Source: Acidobacteriota bacterium (GTDB lineage Bacteria > Acidobacteriota > Vicinamibacteria > Vicinamibacterales > CAVVIG01). From it: DNA of 13,177 nt. The translations under genes were made by a program, and so were the position numbers. A model generated the notes under the pieces. That model was not told where the DNA came from, did not search any database, and was given only the letters and a program-made list of their open reading frames with translations. The stretch covers positions 1,845 to 15,021 of the forward strand of contig QHWL01000065.1 in the NCBI GenBank assembly GCA_003222555.1, written 5' to 3'. Below, piece after piece: positions 1-6,288 of the stretch (positions are counted from its first letter, which is position 1; each line of letters begins with the position of its first letter).

Positions 1-1031
1 TCGCCAACCAGTTCTGGAAATTCGGCCTGCTCGGGCGCGACTTCCGGTACCTCCTCATCGGACAACAGGCGAGCGGGCGTCCGCTGTGGGCCACGACCTC
101 TCACCAGGGCGACCCGGCGGCGCCGGACTTCGGACACGCGAGCCGTATTTACAACGTCATCGACTCTCGGCAGATGTATCTGCAGGCACTGCTCAGCCAG
201 GCGCTTCGCGTTCTCGGACATGCCCGGGAGGCCGAGCGCTCGATTCACTTTTCGTACGAGATGGTGGCATTGTCCCAGTCGACGGCCAAAGAGCTTGGCT
301 ACGAGGCCGCGCTCCGGACCGACGAGTCGGCGAAGCCGTTCGTCGAAGTCTCCGGACGAAAAGGACTGGGAGTCAAGATCGATGACTTGCTCGACCTGCT
401 GATGGAAAAGGCATCGGCGGAGGTCGTGAAACGCAATCCGGAATTTTCTCCTGATGAGTGCCGGTACGCGGCGACGCAGATCGCCGTCGCGGCGATTCGC
501 TACTTCATGTTGAAATTCTCGCGTGGCAAGCTCATCGTCTTCGACATCGAGGAAGCGTTGAGCTTCGAAGGGGAAACGGGTCCCTACCTGCAGTATGCTG
601 TCGTGCGCGCCAACAACATCTTTCTCAAGCTGCAGGAACGCGAGGGGCTGACCGAGACCGACGTCGTAGGCGCGCTCGACCCGCGGTCGGCCGACGAGCT
701 CATGGGCGAGCCAACCGCGCGCGGCGACGGGTCGATCGAGCGCATGGCCGAGCCAGCCGATGAAGACTCGGCGTTGTGGGCTCTCGTCTTTGAAGCGTCG
801 CGACTCGACGAGATCGTCGAACAAGTTGTGCAATCGCTGGAGTTCTCGGCGCTGGCGAAGTACGCCTTCGGCCTCGCGCAGATGTTCAACGCGTTCTATC
901 ATCGCTACCCGATCCTCAAGGAAGAACGCGCGAATCGAAAGCTCTGGCGTGCGGCGGGCGTCGCCTATTTCCGGGGCCAGCTCGCGCGCGCGCTCGACTT
1001 GATGGGGATTGAAGTACCGTCCCGGATGTAG
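1..1031 (+). CDS. argS: Arginyl-tRNA synthetase, C-terminal part (5' end outside window)
   Basis: Class I aminoacyl-tRNA synthetase that charges tRNA-Arg in the cytoplasm. The reading frame is open from base 3 to the TAG at 1029-1031, giving about 342 residues; the family usually has 550-650, so the N-terminus with the HIGH motif lies upstream. Seen: the end of the catalytic domain with a GDPAAPDFGHASRIYNVIDS stretch; the KMSKS-equivalent loop as SGRKGLGVKIDDLLD (about bases 348-392); then the helical DALR anticodon-binding domain with GETGPYLQYAVVRANNIF, and a typical end LDLMGIEVPSRM. A start placed at 174 would be wrong, because homology continues upstream of it. The next gene begins, or once began, four bases after the stop, so the two were probably co-transcribed. 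Identification is from motifs and is secure. Confidence 0.95.
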   Translation, partial: ANQFWKFGLLGRDFRYLLIGQQASGRPLWATTSHQGDPAAPDFGHASRIYNVIDSRQMYLQALLSQALRVLGHAREAERSIHFSYEMVALSQSTAKELGYEAALRTDESAKPFVEVSGRKGLGVKIDDLLDLLMEKASAEVVKRNPEFSPDECRYAATQIAVAAIRYFMLKFSRGKLIVFDIEEALSFEGETGPYLQYAVVRANNIFLKLQEREGLTETDVVGALDPRSADELMGEPTARGDGSIERMAEPADEDSALWALVFEASRLDEIVEQVVQSLEFSALAKYAFGLAQMFNAFYHRYPILKEERANRKLWRAAGVAYFRGQLARALDLMGIEVPSRM

Positions 1032-1055
1032 CAGGATGACTGCCACGGTTTAGCG

Positions 1056-1080
1056 CAAAGGACACCAAGAACACAAAGAG
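1056..1080. repeat. Nine-base-period repeat, single arm (CACAAAGGA type)
   Basis: Three units of about nine bases (AAAGGACAC, CAAGAACAC, AAAGAG) lie between argS and the C26 gene. They are the same family as the two arms of the palindrome at 5215-5290. No complementary second arm is present nearby. The repeat occupies the place where the first residues of the C26 peptidase should be encoded, directly after an in-frame TAG at 1051-1053. Confidence 0.7.
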
Positions 1081-1104
1081 AAAACTGGGCTTCCTGTTGA
1101 GTCG

Positions 1105-1746
1105 GTGCTGCATGTGGGCGGAGAAGTGCGCATTCTTGAGCCGTCGGCCGACGTAGAGGCAGCGCTCGCTGGCATCGACGGCCTTTTGCTCACGGGCGGC
1201 AACGATGTCGCGCCGACGCGGTACGGCGAAGCACCGCATTCGACCTTCGTCGAGGCCGAGCCCGGACGCGACGAGTTCGAGCTGAAGCTGGTCGCCGGAG
1301 CTCGTGCGCGCAACCTGCCGATTTTCGCCATTTGCCGCGGCGTGCAGCTGCTGAACGTGGCGTGCGGGGGGACGCTCGTGCAGGACATTCCCTCGCAGGT
1401 GGCAGGAGCGTTGCCGCACAGTCTGACGGTGCCGCCACACGAGTCCTATTCACTCGCCCACGAAGTGTGGCTGGACAAAGGCACGCTGCTGTCGAACCTG
1501 ATGGGCGAACGCCTGAGCGATACCGACGCTTGCGACGTCAACAGCCGGCATCATCAGGCCGTCAAGCAGGCAGCGCCCGGCCTCGTCGTGTCTGCCACGG
1601 CCCCCGACGGCGTCATCGAAGCCATCGAAGATCCCGCCGCCAGCTTCTGCCTCGGCGTGCAATGGCACCCGGAGAACTTCTGGCGGACGGGCGAGTTCCG
1701 TCCGCTATTCGAGGGGTTCCTAGAAGCCGCCCAACGCCAGCGATAA
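1105..1746 (+). CDS. Peptidase C26 / gamma-glutamyl-GABA hydrolase-like amidotransferase, N-terminally truncated
   Basis: Class I glutamine amidotransferase-like hydrolase of the PuuD/peptidase C26 family, which cleaves gamma-glutamyl amide bonds of small molecules; the substrate here is unknown. Numbering from the GTG at 1105 (213 aa): LLLTGGNDV at 28-35, the nucleophile elbow AICRGVQLLN with Cys77, and the GVQWHPENF block with His188 and Glu190, so the triad is complete. The family normally starts about 25-35 residues earlier with an RPLIGIT-like first strand; that part is missing. The frame stays open back to a TAG at 1051, and the intervening bases are a nine-base repeat. An in-frame ATG at 1036, four bases after the argS stop and just after an AGG, reads five codons to that TAG and may be the original start. 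The product may be partly functional or the gene may be decaying. Its end is convergent with the RAYT reading frame. Confidence 0.8.
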   Translation: MLHVGGEVRILEPSADVEAALAGIDGLLLTGGNDVAPTRYGEAPHSTFVEAEPGRDEFELKLVAGARARNLPIFAICRGVQLLNVACGGTLVQDIPSQVAGALPHSLTVPPHESYSLAHEVWLDKGTLLSNLMGERLSDTDACDVNSRHHQAVKQAAPGLVVSATAPDGVIEAIEDPAASFCLGVQWHPENFWRTGEFRPLFEGFLEAAQRQR

Positions 1747-2290
1747 AAAGTACGTCGTGTCCGCCCTTAGAGCCTGTGCAACAATACGACGTTCGAACGC
1801 AGAGCTCGCAGAGAAATCCCCTAAGCATGTCTTCTCTGCGGTAGACTCGAGACCCTGCGTAGCGATAATCCTCAACGCGCGAGACCAGTCCCGCGCGCGA
1901 CGGATTCTCAAGAATATACCGCGCGACGACGAGCGTCGCCTCGTCGTTCCTCAACACGCGTTCGAACCCGTCGCGTTGCCAAAGCCGCTCGCCGAACGTC
2001 TTGGCGTAATAGAAACCAGAAAATTGCTTCGCGCGTTGGATGAGCCTGCGACAATCGGATGTTTCGTCGCCAGCTTCGACGAGCAGGTGAACGTGGTCCG
2101 GCATGAAGCAGTACGCAACGATTGAAAACTTCTCGTCGGTCGCGGCGCGCACAAAGTGAAACAGCACGAGGTCGACGGCTTCGGGACTGGTGAATAGTTG
2201 GCGGCGCGAGTCGGTGCAAAACGTCAGGAAGTACCTATGCAGACCGGTGTAGTCGAACGATTCCAAATGGCCAGGATTGCCGGTGAGCAC
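1613..2290 (-). CDS. REP-associated tyrosine transposase (RAYT, Y1 / IS200-like fold)
   Basis: Single-strand HUH-type endonuclease of the Y1 transposase family. RAYTs are thought to process or mobilise REP palindromes. From the GTG at 2290 (225 aa): NPGHLESFDYTGLHRYFLTF at 5-24, the metal-binding HUH motif within CFMPDHVHLLVE (His66, His68), the SGFYY motif with the likely catalytic Tyr94 or Tyr95, then GERLWQRDGFERVLR and YILENPSRAGLV. The recognisable domain ends near DYRYAGSRVY (residue 150, base 1841). The remaining 75 residues are coded by a palindrome, a short spacer and the antisense of the C26 gene, overlapping it by 134 bases, so the original stop was probably lost. The frame is also open to a GTG at 2398, but that extension is translated REP hairpins, so 2290 was chosen. 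Start and native end are uncertain; the family is secure. Confidence 0.85.
   Translation of the reverse strand: MLTGNPGHLESFDYTGLHRYFLTFCTDSRRQLFTSPEAVDLVLFHFVRAATDEKFSIVAYCFMPDHVHLLVEAGDETSDCRRLIQRAKQFSGFYYAKTFGERLWQRDGFERVLRNDEATLVVARYILENPSRAGLVSRVEDYRYAGSRVYRREDMLRGFLCELCVRTSYCCTGSKGGHDVLFIAGVGRLLGTPRIADGTRPSARSSPGAIARRGRSWRRDLRWLR
1798..1840. repeat. Nine-base-period palindrome (CGCAGAG type)
   Basis: Left side: two units, CGCAGAGCT and CGCAGAGAA (1798-1815). Right arm: TTCTCTGCG (1832-1840), the exact complement of 1807-1815. The loop is 16 bases (1816-1831). It begins directly after the last conserved residues of the RAYT domain and, on the minus strand, replaces its expected 3' end. 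It could act as a transcript end for the transposase. Confidence 0.75.
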
Positions 2291-2324
2291 ATGAGCCTGG
2301 TAGCAACATATGAGCCACGTGTGA

Positions 2325-2396
2325 GTCCGCCTGAAGGCGGACCCTACGGGGCGAACGACGGTCCGGCTAAAGCTCAGGGTCCGGCGAAAGCCGGAC
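2325..2396. repeat. REP-like hairpin cluster upstream of RAYT
   Basis: Two perfect palindromes. GTCCGCCTGAAGGCGGAC (2325-2342) has an 8-bp stem and GA loop. GTCCGGCGAAAGCCGGAC (2379-2396) has a 7-bp stem and GAAA loop. Between them GTCCGGC at 2361-2367 starts a third, degenerate copy that could compete for the same right arm. They sit in the short gap after the methyltransferase gene and in the leader of the transposase, the usual place of REPs beside a RAYT. They could also stabilise or end the upstream transcript. Confidence 0.8.
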
Positions 2397-2404
2397 ACTA
2401 CGTA

Positions 2405-3682
2405 CTACGATGTGAGGACGACCACCGCCTCCACGTGCGGCGTGTTCGGAAACAAATCGAACGCGTCGAGGCGCTCGATGGCGTACCCCGCGTCGACCAG
2501 CCGTCGCACATCGCGCGCGAGGGTGGCCACATCGCACGACACGTAGACGATGCGGCCGGCGCGCAGCCGGACGACTCCGTCCATCGCCTCATGTGACATC
2601 CCAGTGCGTGGAGGATCGACAATCAGTGCGGCCGGCGGCCGTCGCGACGATGCCAAGAAGCCCTCGACCGGCTGATGAACCGCCGTCAGGCCGCCTCCGG
2701 CGGCCCGGACATTCGCTTCGAGATCGGAGGCGGCAAAGCGGTCCCCTTCTACAGCGGTGACGCGCGCACAGCGGATCGCTGCCGCGCTCAGCGCAAACAG
2801 ACCGGCGCCGGCGTACAAATCGATCACCTCGCTGCCGGCCTCGACCTGCCCGATCACGTGCGAGACCAGGTCCTTCAATAGGAAGCGATTCCCCTGAAAA
2901 AATGCGAGGACGTGCCGGCGCAGCTCGATCGGCGTGTGATCGCCGATCGCGAATGTGTCGAAGACATGCGCGCTGCCCGCCACCGTCGTCACCCGACTGC
3001 CCGCCTCCGACCGACAGCGAAGGGTGGTCCCGGTGAGACCGTCGACGGCGGCAATCGCGTCGAGCGCTCGCACATCGAGCGCCGTGGCCGACTCCAGGTG
3101 GACGACACGGTTTGATGCGTCGACGTTTTCCGAGACTTCGATCTCACTCACCGCATGGATCCCGGGCGGCCGCATGCCCGCAACGATCCGATCCAGCACG
3201 TCGTAGGTTGCCGGCAGCAGCTGACGCGTCGCTCGCGCGTCGCAGAGCTCGTGCGTCCCTTCGCGAAAGAAGCCCAGACGATCGCCGCGCACGTGGAGGC
3301 GCGCACGCATCCGGTACCCTTCCTCAGGCGAATGGGCGACGCGCACTGCCGCCGGCAGTTCGAGACGGCCGATGCGGCCGAACGCATCGGCGATCACGAG
3401 CGCCTTGATGTCGAGCTGGCGCGAGTACGCAATGTGCCCGTACACACATCCTCCGCAGAGCGGATCGCCGAACAGCTCGCGACGATCGACGGAAGCCACC
3501 TCCACGGACGTCGTGGCGGCGTAAGCGACGCCTCTGCCGACCCGCTCGACGCGCCCGGTCACTCGCTCGCCAGGGATGGCGCCGCCGACCAGAACGACCT
3601 GGCCGTCGACGCGCGCGATCATGCGGCCGCCAGCCGCGGGTTTCTCGATCGTGAGCGACAAGAGCTGACCGGGTGTGACCAT
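2405..3682 (-). CDS. rlmD: 23S rRNA (uracil-C5)-methyltransferase, RlmD/RumA-TrmA family
   Basis: SAM-dependent RNA methyltransferase that makes 5-methyluridine; in this family the bacterial RlmD target is U1939 of 23S rRNA. The exact target here (RlmD, RlmCD or other) cannot be told from sequence. The protein has 425 aa, normal for the family. TRAM RNA-binding domain at about 1-62; cysteine motif LCGGCVY (Cys76, Cys79) with a further Cys147 in HELCDA; FFQGN at 261-265; SAM-binding VIDLYAGAGLF at 286-296; VDPPRTGM at 355-362; catalytic cysteine in VSCDVATLARDV (Cys383); and the general-base glutamate in NTPHVEAVV (Glu418). The first of the four iron-sulfur cysteines known in E. coli RlmD is replaced by Leu70. 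The ATG at 3682 lies three bases after the stop of the upstream gene, so the pair is probably translated together. The stop codon lies in the end of the RAYT cassette. Confidence 0.88.
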   Translation of the reverse strand: MVTPGQLLSLTIEKPAAGGRMIARVDGQVVLVGGAIPGERVTGRVERVGRGVAYAATTSVEVASVDRRELFGDPLCGGCVYGHIAYSRQLDIKALVIADAFGRIGRLELPAAVRVAHSPEEGYRMRARLHVRGDRLGFFREGTHELCDARATRQLLPATYDVLDRIVAGMRPPGIHAVSEIEVSENVDASNRVVHLESATALDVRALDAIAAVDGLTGTTLRCRSEAGSRVTTVAGSAHVFDTFAIGDHTPIELRRHVLAFFQGNRFLLKDLVSHVIGQVEAGSEVIDLYAGAGLFALSAAAIRCARVTAVEGDRFAASDLEANVRAAGGGLTAVHQPVEGFLASSRRPPAALIVDPPRTGMSHEAMDGVVRLRAGRIVYVSCDVATLARDVRRLVDAGYAIERLDAFDLFPNTPHVEAVVVLTS

Positions 3683-3685
3683 CTG

Positions 3686-4405
3686 TCATTTGAAGGCGAG
3701 GGCGGGGAGGCCGAGCCGTTCGCGGACCAGTCGGTCGACGGCCGCTTCGCGCGATCGCACAAAAGCGGCCGGAGCCATCCGGTCGCGAAAGCCGGACAAC
3801 TCGTCCTCTGCCTCGCGCGTCAGGGCAAGCCGCGTGGCGTCATCGAGCGCTGCCCGCGCCGTGTGCAGCAGCTCCGCGTCGAGCACCGTCAACCGATCGA
3901 GCAGCGCGCGACGCGCGGCGCCACGCACGCCACGCGCGTCGGCACGCGCAGCGTCGAGCTCCCGCGCCACGCGATCGATCACGTCATCACATTCCTGTCC
4001 AACTCCGCCCTTTGCACGGGCCGCCGTGAGCCTGAGCACGACCCGCTCGAGGTGCGCGGGCAGCGACGGCCTGCGGCGATCGGCATTCGCATCGGGCGCC
4101 GCTTCCGCGTCTGGGGCCCCGCCGGCCGATGATGCCGTGAAACCAACGGCGTGCCGCCACTCGTCGAACGCGTCGAGCACGTCGGCCTCGCAGAAGTCGA
4201 TCCGCACGGGCCTGCGTCGCGGTCCTTTCCTGTAGTAGCGCTCGAAATAGCGATCGATGCCGCGACACGCGATCTTCAGCGGAAGCCCTCGAGCGGCCCA
4301 GCCGGACACGAGCTCGAACGACGGCCCGACGACACGGATCAGATGCCCGTCGTTCTTTTGACACAGGTAGGACTCGATCTCCCGGCAGTAATCTTCAATC
4401 TGCAA
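3686..4405 (-). CDS. Hypothetical protein with compact N-terminal domain and helical C-terminal half
   Basis: I do not recognise a named family. Using the TTG at 4405 the product has 239 aa. Residues 1-88 look like a folded domain rich in aromatic and charged residues: EDYCREIESYLC, HLIRVVGPSFELVSGW, GIDRYFERYYRKGPRRRP, VLDAFDEWRHAVG. Residues 89-112 are an Ala/Asp/Pro linker. Residues 113-239 are Arg/Ala-rich and probably mostly helical. There is no signal peptide or membrane segment. No in-frame ATG exists until near the C-terminus and a stop occurs at 4442-4444, so the start must be non-ATG; TTG 4405 is the best candidate but lies inside a heptamer repeat. The gene sits 23 bases after coaX and three bases before the rlmD-like gene, which suggests co-expression. 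GC-rich codon use matches its neighbours. It appears real because the frame is long, ordered and tightly packed with both neighbours; its function is unknown. Confidence 0.7.
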   Translation of the reverse strand: MQIEDYCREIESYLCQKNDGHLIRVVGPSFELVSGWAARGLPLKIACRGIDRYFERYYRKGPRRRPVRIDFCEADVLDAFDEWRHAVGFTASSAGGAPDAEAAPDANADRRRPSLPAHLERVVLRLTAARAKGGVGQECDDVIDRVARELDAARADARGVRGAARRALLDRLTVLDAELLHTARAALDDATRLALTREAEDELSGFRDRMAPAAFVRSREAAVDRLVRERLGLPALAFK

Positions 4406-4425
4406 TCTGAAATCTGCACTCTCAC
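4391..4425. repeat. Heptamer tandem repeat (ATCTGCA type), single arm
   Basis: Five consecutive seven-base units (ATCTTCA, ATCTGCA, ATCTGAA, ATCTGCA, CTCTCAC) with no spacing. It ends just short of the coaX stop and covers the presumed TTG start and first codons of the unknown gene. No inverted second arm is visible. It belongs with the other short-period junction repeats of this window by size and position, not by sequence. Confidence 0.75.
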
Positions 4426-4428
4426 GAA

Positions 4429-5205
4429 CTACTGGTTTCGTTCATACACGATTTTCAAGCCATGTAGCGTGATATCGGGTTCGACGGCGGCGAAAACATT
4501 CGTCTCGGGCGCGATCATCGACGCAAGACCTCCAGTAGCGATGCATATGGCGCGGCCACCAAGTTCCTGTGTCATGCGCGCGATGAGGCCTTCCACCATC
4601 CCGAGATATCCATAGAAAAGGCCCGATTCGATGGCCTCGACCGTCGTCTGACCGATGACCGTTCGTGGCTTCCGAACGTCAACGCGGGGCAACCGTGCGG
4701 CACGCTGGAACAAGGCCTCGGCGGCAATCTGGGGCCCCGGACAAATCACGCCACCCAGGTATTCCCCCGCGGCCGTCACGGCATCGAAGGTCGTGGCGGT
4801 TCCCAGGTCGCCGATGATGAGTGGCTGCCGACTCTTTCTTCCGTAGCGTTCGTAGGCGGCGATGCTGTTGGCGATGCGGTCGGCGCCTACCTCCGCCGGA
4901 CTCTTGTAGAGAATCGGCATGCCGGCGTTCGACATGGGATCGACCAGGAGCGCGTCGCGCCCGAAGTATCGCCGCGCCATCCCCAGCATGATCGGCGTCA
5001 GCGGCGGGACGACCGAGGCCATCACGATCGCCGTGACCGCTTTCGGATCGATCTGGTCGTGGGCGAAGAGGCCCGTCACCATCAGCCCGACTTCGTCCGC
5101 CGTGCGCTCGCGCAGCGTCAGCAATCGCCAGCTGACGCGAAGCGCCTCGCCGTCGAACACGCCCAGGACGATGTTGGTGTTGCCGACGTCAATGGCTAAC
5201 AGCAT
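4429..5205 (-). CDS. coaX: Type III pantothenate kinase
   Basis: First step of CoA synthesis: phosphorylation of pantothenate by the ASKHA-fold, feedback-insensitive CoaX class. From ATG 5205 the product has 258 aa, the normal length. Phosphate motif DVGNTNIVLGVFD at 6-18; GADRIANS at 107-114 with the catalytic Asp109; second phosphate region IGDLGTATTFD at 131-141; GGVICPGPQ at 151-159; adenosine-side IATGGLAS near the end. The frame remains open to an ATG at 5247, but those 14 codons (FVSIVFFVV) translate the upstream nine-base repeat; MLLAIDVGNTN is the family start, so 5205 is used. It lies downstream of birA with a palindrome in the gap and upstream of the unknown gene. The birA-coaX pairing is common in bacteria. 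Confidence 0.95.
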   Translation of the reverse strand: MLLAIDVGNTNIVLGVFDGEALRVSWRLLTLRERTADEVGLMVTGLFAHDQIDPKAVTAIVMASVVPPLTPIMLGMARRYFGRDALLVDPMSNAGMPILYKSPAEVGADRIANSIAAYERYGRKSRQPLIIGDLGTATTFDAVTAAGEYLGGVICPGPQIAAEALFQRAARLPRVDVRKPRTVIGQTTVEAIESGLFYGYLGMVEGLIARMTQELGGRAICIATGGLASMIAPETNVFAAVEPDITLHGLKIVYERNQ

Positions 5206-5214
5206 AAAAGCTCT

Positions 5215-5290
5215 CACCACAAAGAACACGATGGACACGAAGGACAATTCCCATGTTTCTTCCTTTGTGTCCTTCGTGTCCTTTGTGGTG
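5215..5290. repeat. Nine-base-period palindrome (CACAAAGGA type) in the birA-coaX gap
   Basis: Arms 5215-5244 and 5261-5290 are complementary over 30 bases with three mismatches; the loop is 16 bases (5245-5260). Each arm is built from nine-base units such as CACGAAGGA. It fills nearly the whole gap between the birA stop (5299) and the coaX start (5205). In RNA it would form a long hairpin shortly before the coaX ribosome-binding region. There is no T-run after it, so a classical intrinsic terminator is unlikely. Confidence 0.85.
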
Positions 5291-5298
5291 AATCAGCG

Positions 5299-6180
5299 TC
5301 ACAACCAGTTGATCTCCCCCGCAACGATCCGCTCGGTGCAATCGCCAACCCGGACGAGCAGGGCACCGCGGCTGTCGATGCCCTCGGTCACCCCGGCTTG
5401 CAGTCCTTCCGGCGTGTTCCAGGTGACGCATGCGCCGCGGCTGGCTGGCGCGCGTTCCCGCCAGGCGTCGAGAATAGCATCGAAGCGTCCCTCGAGCAGA
5501 TCCTCGTAGCGGCGCGACATGGCTGCGAGCGTCTCGACCCACAGTTGCGCCCGCGCGACGGGCCGCTTGAGCTCCAATGCGAGCGACGTCGCGCGATCAC
5601 TCAGCTCCGGCGGATACGCCATGGGTCCGACGTTGATGCCGTAGCCGACCACCACCGTGTCGACTGTATTCAACTCTCGCGCCGCGCCGGTCGGCGTCAA
5701 TTTCGCCTCGGGTTCGAGCTTCTCGCAAGCGGCCGGCGCCAGGGGTGCCGACACCGCTTCCGCAAGGATGCCCCCGAGCTTGCGGCGCGCAACCAGCAGG
5801 TCGTTGGGCCACTTGATGTCGACCCGAAGCGCCGTCATTCGGTCGATCGCTTCTGCAAGCGCAACACCGGCCGCCAGCGGCAGCAGCGTGGTTGCGCGAT
5901 CGCCCTCGACGCGCGCGCGCGCCGGCGTCAGCACGATCGAGACGTAGAGTCCGCTCCCCGCTGGCGAGAACCACGCATGACCGCGGCGGCCGCGGCCCGC
6001 CGTCTGCCGGTCGGCGATGACGACGGCGCCTTCGCAATCGCCAGCCCGAGCGCTCGCCGACGCGATGTCGTTGGTCGACTCAATCGTCGAGAAAAACACG
6101 ACAGGCGAACCCAGGCGGCCGAGTCGATGGCGGGAGCTCTCGAGCGCTTCGGCGAACTCGCGTGGTAGAGGGTCGGGCAT
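5299..6180 (-). CDS. birA: Biotin--[acetyl-CoA-carboxylase] ligase (monofunctional, no DNA-binding domain)
   Basis: Activates biotin with ATP to biotinyl-AMP and attaches it to the lysine of carboxyl-carrier proteins. The protein has 293 aa. STIESTNDIA at 31-40; biotin/AMP loop GRGRRGHAWFSP at 62-73; KWPNDLLV at 123-130; RRKLGGILAE at 132-141; VVVGYGINV at 176-184; small C-terminal SH3-like domain ending AGEINWL. There is no N-terminal winged helix, so it is the group I type without repressor function. A stretch of about 33 residues (142-175, rich in Ala, Glu, Pro, Thr) is inserted between ILAE and VVVGYG, where most homologs have only a few residues; it is probably a surface loop. The ATG at 6180 is the family-like start, with only a weak purine-rich stretch before it. 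Palindromes flank the gene on both sides. Confidence 0.94.
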   Translation of the reverse strand: MPDPLPREFAEALESSRHRLGRLGSPVVFFSTIESTNDIASASARAGDCEGAVVIADRQTAGRGRRGHAWFSPAGSGLYVSIVLTPARARVEGDRATTLLPLAAGVALAEAIDRMTALRVDIKWPNDLLVARRKLGGILAEAVSAPLAPAACEKLEPEAKLTPTGAARELNTVDTVVVGYGINVGPMAYPPELSDRATSLALELKRPVARAQLWVETLAAMSRRYEDLLEGRFDAILDAWRERAPASRGACVTWNTPEGLQAGVTEGIDSRGALLVRVGDCTERIVAGEINWL

Positions 6181-6195
6181 TGGAGCTCGATCCGA

Positions 6196-6276
6196 AATTT
6201 ACAATTCACAATTGCGAATTTACAAAGAGATGGAGCGCAAGTCCCTTTGTAAATTCTTCATTGTAAATTGTAAATT
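6196..6276. repeat. AT-rich heptamer-period palindrome in the nadC-birA gap
   Basis: Arms 6196-6227 and 6245-6276 match as inverted complements at 28 of 32 positions, with a 17-base loop. Each arm is a run of seven-base units such as TTTACAA and TTCACAA. It is strikingly AT-rich inside otherwise GC-rich DNA and fills most of the space between the nadC stop (6289) and the birA start (6180). A role as transcript stabiliser, attenuator or bidirectional terminator is possible, but none is shown by the sequence. Confidence 0.85.
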
Positions 6277-6288
6277 ACCGTGCAGCCG

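Larger units (their letters stand above)
1749..2406. mobile_element. RAYT-REP cassette with imperfect inverted ends
   Basis: The 15 bases at 1749-1763 (AGTACGTCGTGTCCG) are the reverse complement of 2392-2406 (CGGACACTACGTACT) with one mismatch. They enclose the RAYT domain and two REP hairpins. The left end starts two bases after the TAA of the C26 gene (1744-1746). The right end overlaps the TAG of the rRNA methyltransferase gene (2405-2407). Seen directly: the inverted ends and the exact fit. Inferred: that this is a transposed or transposable unit. IS200-type elements classically lack terminal inverted repeats, so the ends may instead be degenerate outer REPs. Confidence 0.6.

Noticed and set aside
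86..385. 99-codon plus-strand frame at the left end
   Set aside because: It overlaps argS in another frame; argS homology in frame 3 is continuous across it.
2291..2398. Extension of the transposase start to GTG 2398
   Set aside because: The added residues read through two REP hairpins; family-like sequence begins only after the GTG at 2290.
3155..4132. 325-codon plus-strand frame opposite the methyltransferase and the unknown gene
   Set aside because: It crosses the boundary of two minus-strand genes and has low-complexity Arg-rich content; a shadow frame.
5206..5247. Upstream extension of coaX to ATG 5247
   Set aside because: The extra residues are translated from the nine-base repeat; the family start MLLAIDVGNTN is at 5205.
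6196..6276. Classical intrinsic terminator
   Set aside because: The hairpin is AT-rich with no GC-rich stem followed by a T-run; it is better described as a palindromic repeat, although a termination role is not excluded.
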